Shown here in pieces: positions 24,874 to 28,169 of a stretch of DNA of 28,169 nt. The DNA is taken from contig JBOGGN010000445.1 of assembly GCA_050744165.1 (NCBI GenBank), positions 1 through 28,169 on the forward strand, written 5' to 3'. A program made the position numbers and the translations under genes. The DNA comes from JBOGGN01 sp050744165 (GTDB lineage: Bacteria > Actinomycetota > Acidimicrobiia > Acidimicrobiales > Palsa-688). Numbering within the stretch: the first letter of the stretch is position 1; each line of letters starts with the position of its first letter. The notes beneath the pieces were generated by a model that ran no database searches, had not been told where the DNA came from, and saw nothing but the letters and a program-made list of their open reading frames with translations.

Positions 24874-24903
24874 CCACCATTTTAGGTGGTTCGGACCTCG
24901 AAC
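24874..24903. promoter_or_regulatory. Two adjacent inverted repeats upstream of marR
   Basis: CCACC-ATTTTA-GGTGG (24874-24889) and GTTCG-GACCT-CGAAC (24889-24903) are both perfect inverted repeats and abut each other just before the marR ATG. The positions suit autoregulatory operators. The second has GTTCG-N5-CGAAC order, the reverse of a LexA box, and includes the stop codon of the preceding gene. Confidence 0.4.
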
Positions 24904-25298
24904 TATCTGGGAAGTTGCGCCTCGTCCCGGGTGCGGGCGGCGGCTTCCGTTTCCGAGGTTGGCGGCGTTGCCGGCGTCCCCGGCGTCGCCCGGGTTGGCG
25001 GCGTTGCCGGCGTCGCCCGGCTTGGCGGGGCTGGCTCGGCCGTTGGCCCAGCGGTAGGCCCGGTGGTAGCGGTGCGGCGCGGGAAGACGGCCCGTCGCCC
25101 CGCCACCTTGGTGACGACCCGCCACGATGTCACGGCCAGGGTCAGCGAGATGGCGGCCAGGACGAAGTGGACGCCCTTGAACCCAATCCCGGTCTGGCCC
25201 TTGGTGTGGTCGTGCCAGATGTTCCACACCAGGGCCAGCCATATGTAGGCGGTCCACAGAGAGAACACACGGAGGAGGAGAGCTTGGCGACGGGTCAC
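24903..25298 (-). CDS. Small two-helix membrane protein
   Basis: A 131-residue protein of no family I recognise. Two hydrophobic helices (about residues 8-25, FSLWTAYIWLALVWNIW, and 40-57, FVLAAISLTLAVTSW) are separated by a short polar loop HDHTKGQTGIGFKG, a layout seen in small actinobacterial membrane proteins. The last 60 residues are Ala/Thr/Pro-rich, encoded by a 36-bp tandem repeat, and probably unstructured. The GTG at 25298 is the best start because the hydrophobic segment follows at once. It precedes marR by 35 bp on the same strand and may belong to the exporter operon. Confidence 0.65.
   Translation of the reverse strand: MTRRQALLLRVFSLWTAYIWLALVWNIWHDHTKGQTGIGFKGVHFVLAAISLTLAVTSWRVVTKVAGRRAVFPRRTATTGPTAGPTAEPAPPSRATPATPPTRATPGTPATPPTSETEAAARTRDEAQLPR
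24957..25030. repeat. 36-bp tandem repeat in the membrane protein tail
   Basis: Units beginning GGTTGGCGGCGTTGCCGG at 24957 and 24993 repeat with a 36-bp period, followed by shorter GGCGTC-rich pieces. In the coding frame they yield Ala-Thr-Pro-rich 12-residue units in the tail of the small membrane protein. Confidence 0.75.
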
Positions 25299-25308
25299 AG
25301 CCTCGACG

Positions 25309-25560
25309 CTACCGGCCCCGGACCCGGCTGACGAGCCGGCGCCTGCGGCCCGCCCCCAACCACTCCAGCCATGCCACCAAGTCGCTGGCGGCGGTGACCG
25401 TGGCGCCGATGCCAGCGCATTCGTCGACGACCAGCAGGGGTTGGTAGTCACGCTCATTGGTCACACACAGGGTCGCCCAGCCTTCGGAACAGTTGGGAAA
25501 ATTGCCCCGATCACGGCCACCCCACGACGCGGAGGGAATGGCTCCGGGAACTGGCGTCAC
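25309..25560 (-). CDS. Possible small or fragmentary protein
   Basis: An 83-codon frame whose second half (CVTNERDYQPLLVVDECAGIG and a helix ending in WLEWLGAGRRRR) has protein-like composition. Its only upstream start (GTG 25560) lies in the REP-like hairpin, so the true gene would be shorter or a 5'-truncated remnant. It ends 10 bp before the small membrane protein on the same strand. I recognise no family. Confidence 0.25.
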   Translation of the reverse strand: MTPVPGAIPSASWGGRDRGNFPNCSEGWATLCVTNERDYQPLLVVDECAGIGATVTAASDLVAWLEWLGAGRRRRLVSRVRGR

Positions 25561-25596
25561 CTGAACGCGTTATAGCGCGTTCTAGTGACGCCAGTT
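25549..25596. repeat. 48-bp near-perfect palindrome, REP-like
   Basis: AACTGGCGTCAC (25549-25560) and GTGACGCCAGTT (25585-25596) are perfect 12-bp arms; inside, GAACGCG and CGCGTTC pair around TTATAG. Only two mismatched positions and a G-T pair interrupt the symmetry. It lies between divergent genes, so it is not a shared terminator. The left 31 bases match the dnaE2-internal copy at 27 of 31 positions. Confidence 0.85.
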
Positions 25597-25671
25597 TGAC
25601 GCGCCCGGTCGGGAGGCCCAACACCCGCCCAGCCTGTCTCGCCCAGCGACCCGTCGGTAGGGTGAACCCAG

Positions 25672-26886
25672 ATGGCCCCCACCCTGGAGGAGTTCGAGGA
25701 GGAAGCCGTTGCCTTCCTCGACGCCCACGCGTCGCCACGCAGCGACCGCAAGGCGGGGTGGGGCGAAGGCTCGGACCGGGTCGGCCTGTTCGAGGAGAAG
25801 ACCCGGGAACAGGAGCTGGCCGAGCTGGCCGCCGCTAAGGCCTGGCGGCGCCAGGTCTTCGACGCTGGCTTCGGTTGGCTGACTGGCCCCGCCCGCTTGG
25901 GTGGCCGAGACCTGACGCCGGCCCATGAACGGCGCTGGCAGTCCCTCGAGACCCGCTACGACGTCCCACCGTCGACCATGTTCGCCATCGGCCTCGGGAT
26001 GGTGGCCCCGACGATCCTGGCCCACGGCACTGAGGTGGCCAAAGACCGCTACCTGCGGGCGCTTTACCGGGGCGACGTGGTCGGCTGCCAGCTGTTCAGC
26101 GAACCCGGGGCCGGCAGTGACCTGGCCAGCCTCCAGACCCGGGCCGAGCGGGACGGAGATGTCTGGGTCGTCAACGGCCAAAAGGTCTGGACCTCGGGCG
26201 CCCAGTACAGCGACATCGGCGAAATCCTCTGCCGCAGCGACCCCGACGTGCCCAAACACAAGGGGCTGACCGGGTTCCTGGTCGACATGCGAGCGCCGGG
26301 GGTCGAGGTGCGGCCGCTGCGCCAGATGACGGGTGGGGCCACGTTCAACGAGGTGTTTTTCACCGATGTGGAGATCCCCGACGATCACCGCCTCGGGGAC
26401 GTCAACGGGGGCTGGGGCGTCGCCCTCACCACGCTGATGAACGAACGGGCCGCCATCGGCGCCGGCGCCGCCTCCTCCGGTGGGTCCGGCCTCGGGCTCA
26501 CCCGGCTGATCGAGCTGCTCCGTCACCTCGGCAAGGCCGACGACCCGCTCCTGCGCCAGCAGCTGGCCAACCTGTGGATCAACATCCACGTAGCCAAGGT
26601 CACCAACCTGCGGGCCATGGAAAAACTGGAGGCCGGCCAGATCCCGGGCCCGGAGCTGTCCAGCGCCAAGCTGTCGCTGACCAACAACCTGCAGCTGATC
26701 TCGCAGTTGCTGACCTCGGCCCTCGGCCCCCGACTCATCGCCGACACCGGCGAGTGGGGCACCTACGCCTGGTCGGAGTTAGTGCTTGGTGTGCCTGGGT
26801 TCCGTGTCGCCGGCGGCACCGATGAGGTGTTGCGCAACATCATCGGGGAGCGTGTGCTCGGCCTGCCCAAGGAGCCGCGGGGCTAG
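25672..26886 (+). CDS. Acyl-CoA dehydrogenase
   Basis: A 404-residue flavoenzyme of the acyl-CoA dehydrogenase superfamily. CQLFSEPGAGSDLA (about 143-156) and VVNGQKVWTSGAQ (about 165-177) are the FAD/substrate-binding signatures in the middle domain; FNEVFFTDVEIP follows, and the C-terminal helical domain ends GGTDEVLRNIIGERVLGLP, the family's second signature. It would oxidise an acyl-CoA at the alpha-beta bond, passing electrons to ETF. The acyl chain preference cannot be read off. ATG 25672 has AGGGTG 8 nt upstream. No other fatty acid or steroid catabolism gene is adjacent, so it seems monocistronic. Confidence 0.93.
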   Translation: MAPTLEEFEEEAVAFLDAHASPRSDRKAGWGEGSDRVGLFEEKTREQELAELAAAKAWRRQVFDAGFGWLTGPARLGGRDLTPAHERRWQSLETRYDVPPSTMFAIGLGMVAPTILAHGTEVAKDRYLRALYRGDVVGCQLFSEPGAGSDLASLQTRAERDGDVWVVNGQKVWTSGAQYSDIGEILCRSDPDVPKHKGLTGFLVDMRAPGVEVRPLRQMTGGATFNEVFFTDVEIPDDHRLGDVNGGWGVALTTLMNERAAIGAGAASSGGSGLGLTRLIELLRHLGKADDPLLRQQLANLWINIHVAKVTNLRAMEKLEAGQIPGPELSSAKLSLTNNLQLISQLLTSALGPRLIADTGEWGTYAWSELVLGVPGFRVAGGTDEVLRNIIGERVLGLPKEPRG

Positions 26887-26900
26887 GCAGCGGGCGAAGC

Positions 26901-26921
26901 GCCTGCGCCCTCGGGCGAGGC
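26901..26921. terminator. Hairpin between convergent genes
   Basis: GCCTGCGCCC pairs with GGGCGAGGC with one bulged base around a TC turn, 15 bp after the acyl-CoA dehydrogenase stop and 15 bp before the end of the lipoprotein gene. There is no T-run, so it is only a candidate, possibly Rho-assisted, terminator for both. Confidence 0.35.
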
Positions 26922-26935
26922 ATGGGCGGGCGGCC

Positions 26936-27118
26936 TCAGCTGTTGGGCAGCGTCCCACCGCTGAGCGTCGTCGAAGTGGGCACCGTCGTCGTGGCACCGC
27001 TTGTGGGGGTTGTCCCGGTGATGACCCCGCCGTTGTCGTTTCCCGTGCACGCGGCCGACATCAGGGCCAAGCCCACCAGCAATCCCCCCAGCACGAGCAC
27101 CCGGCGAGCTCGGCTCAC
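26936..27118 (-). CDS. Small Thr-rich lipoprotein
   Basis: A 60-residue precursor: basic start MSRARR, a hydrophobic helix LVLGGLLVGLALM, then a lipobox-like SAAC with Cys24 as the expected lipidation site. The mature part is only about 37 residues, rich in Thr, Ser and Gly, with no recognisable domain. The GTG at 27118 overlaps the RNase HII stop (GTGA) and has AGGAGG four bases upstream, inside the rnhB end, which supports real translation. Its role is unknown; the tail may be a spacer or cell-wall linker. Confidence 0.65.
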   Translation of the reverse strand: MSRARRVLVLGGLLVGLALMSAACTGNDNGGVITGTTPTSGATTTVPTSTTLSGGTLPNS

Positions 27119-27867
27119 AGCGCCTCCTCAAACAACGTCGGTTGCTCTGGACGGTAGTACCGCAGGTTGGTCCAGGGCAGGTGATCCATGAACACCCAGC
27201 TTCGCCGATGAATCGAGGTCGGGCCAAACGCCTGCAGGGCCATCTTGTGGCGGGGGCAGGGGTAGCCCTTGTTGCAGTCGAAGTCGTAGGCGGGGAAGTG
27301 GGGCGCCTCGGCCCGCATGATGCGGTCCCGGGTCACCTTGGCCAGGATCGAGGCCGCCGAGATCGACAGGCAGATGGCGTCGCCCTTCACGATGCGCTGG
27401 GTGGAGCCCAGGCCCACGAAGTCCCAGGTGCCGTCGACCAGCACCCGGTCCGGGGTCATTCCGAGTTGCTCCAGGGCGCGTCGGGCCGCGATCCGCTGGG
27501 CCTCCGCCATCCCGAGCGTGTCGCACTCCACCTGGCTGGCGCCGCCCACCGCCCAGGCGACGCACCAGCCGGCGATCCGGCCGAACAGGCGTTCGCGCTC
27601 CGCCTCGGTCAGCATCTTGGAGTCGCGCACGTTGTACACCCGCCGGTCGCGGGGCAGCACAGCGGCGCCCACCATGATCGGCCCCGCCCAGGCGCCCCGC
27701 CCCACCTCGTCCATGCCGACGACCACCTCGTGGCCCTCGGCCCACAGTGAGCGCTCCCAGGCAAGGGTTGGGGCCACGGCCTTCGACAACTTGGGCGAGC
27801 GCCGCCGCTGCTCGCCGGGGGCGCCGCGGGCGATGGGCAGTACACCCGGCGGAAGCGCGGTCAGCAC
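27115..27867 (-). CDS. rnhB: Ribonuclease HII
   Basis: A 250-residue enzyme from GTG 27867. GMDEVGRGAWAGP holds Asp53 and Glu54, VLVDGTWDF Asp145, and IVKGDAICLSISAASILAKVTRD Asp163: the DEDD catalytic set that cleaves RNA in RNA-DNA hybrids and single embedded ribonucleotides using Mg or Mn. The first 45 residues (Arg/Pro-rich) precede the conserved fold and the C-terminal part is normal. The start is uncertain, since GTG 27867 has no good ribosome site, though it avoids overlap with the divergent aldo/keto reductase at 27896. It is translationally coupled to the small lipoprotein gene downstream. Confidence 0.92.
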   Translation of the reverse strand: MLTALPPGVLPIARGAPGEQRRRSPKLSKAVAPTLAWERSLWAEGHEVVVGMDEVGRGAWAGPIMVGAAVLPRDRRVYNVRDSKMLTEAERERLFGRIAGWCVAWAVGGASQVECDTLGMAEAQRIAARRALEQLGMTPDRVLVDGTWDFVGLGSTQRIVKGDAICLSISAASILAKVTRDRIMRAEAPHFPAYDFDCNKGYPCPRHKMALQAFGPTSIHRRSWVFMDHLPWTNLRYYRPEQPTLFEEAL

Positions 27868-27895
27868 GAGGACAGTATGCCCGTAGCGTTTCGCC

Positions 27896-28072
27896 GTGAT
27901 CCCGTCGCTCCCCTTTGGCCGAACTGGCGTATCCGTGCCGGTGATCGGCCAGGGCACCTGGGAGATGGAGTACGAGCGCGGCGCGGCCATCGCCGCCCTC
28001 CGCCGTGGCCTCGATCTCGGTCTTCGGCATATCGACACCGCCGAGATGTACGGCGACGGCGAGGTGGAGGAG
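27896..28072 (+). pseudogene. Aldo/keto reductase, cut off after 59 codons
   Basis: The frame begins GTG 27896 and encodes the N-terminal strand LPFGRTGVSVPVIGQGTW and HIDTAEMYGDGEVEE, with the catalytic Asp and Tyr of the AKR barrel. Similarity stops at 28072, where a normal protein would continue with a VIGEAI-type segment for another 200 residues carrying the catalytic Lys and His. From 28074 the DNA instead matches TnpB in another frame. The open frame runs on past the join without known similarity. Confidence 0.75.
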
Positions 28073-28073
28073 G

Positions 28074-28169
28074 GGGCAACTGCTGCGATACTTGGCGTAC
28101 AAAGCGGAAGAAGCTGGTCGCCAGTTGATCGCCGTCGACCCCCGCAACACTTCCCGCACCTGTGCCGTC
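28074..28169 (+). pseudogene. tnpB: TnpB (IS200/IS605 OrfB) fragment at window edge
   Basis: The plus strand frame starting at 28077 reads QLLRYLAYKAEEAGR, then VDPRNTSRTCAV: the end of the RuvC-like domain and the first CxxC half of the zinc finger in TnpB, the RNA-guided nuclease of IS200/IS605 elements. No upstream TnpB sequence precedes it, so the 5' part is missing, and the right end lies beyond the window. It is joined directly to the truncated aldo/keto reductase at a G-run. The same block occurs at 20413-20457. Confidence 0.75.

Noticed and set aside
24889..24903. GTTCG-GACCT-CGAAC as a LexA box for the exporter operon
   Set aside because: Half-sites reversed and spacing 5 instead of 4; kept only as a possible MarR operator.

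Overview
The window is a high-GC (roughly 70% by eye) bacterial chromosome segment. Actinobacterial-type LexA boxes, an ImuA'/ImuB/DnaE2 mutasome, frequent GTG starts and overlapping stop/start codons suggest Actinomycetota, perhaps an uncultured Acidimicrobiia-like lineage. The lineage is inference; no rRNA or tRNA gene was found to test it.

Left part (1-4300): an 18-bp tandem repeat and a gene-poor stretch are followed by a minus-strand trio: acylphosphatase, pterin-4a-carbinolamine dehydratase and a ferritin-like di-iron protein. Divergent from it lie an orphan VirD4/TraG-like coupling ATPase, whose proposed start sits in a 44-bp tandem duplication, and a flavin-reductase-like protein.

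Centre-left (4319-14397): ten kilobases of minus-strand genes hold a split SOS mutagenesis system. imuA' and imuB, behind a perfect palindromic LexA box, are separated from dnaE2 (with its own imperfect box) by a glycosyltransferase, a SAM methyltransferase and a large polytopic membrane protein that look like a surface-glycan module.

Centre (14402-17053): CoxG/SRPBCC protein, MFS exporter, MarR regulator and a NifU-N-domain protein, all on the minus strand.

Centre-right (17091-20306, plus strand): an AI-2E-family transporter, a LOR/SDH-type ornithine cyclodeaminase and an ArgZ-like arginine dihydrolase. The last two overlap by 4 nt. They match the two halves of the cyanobacterial fusion enzyme AgrE, but here are separate genes in reverse order, implying arginine to ornithine to proline conversion.

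Right part (20315-28169): a palindromic element and a TnpB relic, then a minus-strand unit (small membrane protein, MarR regulator, fused heterodimer-like ABC exporter), a second palindromic element, an acyl-CoA dehydrogenase, a small lipoprotein coupled to RNase HII, and at the right edge an aldo/keto reductase cut off after 59 codons and joined to a TnpB fragment.

The observations most worth following are the split AgrE-like pathway, the glycan genes inside the SOS mutasome, and a family of REP-like palindromes, one of which lies inside the dnaE2 reading frame.
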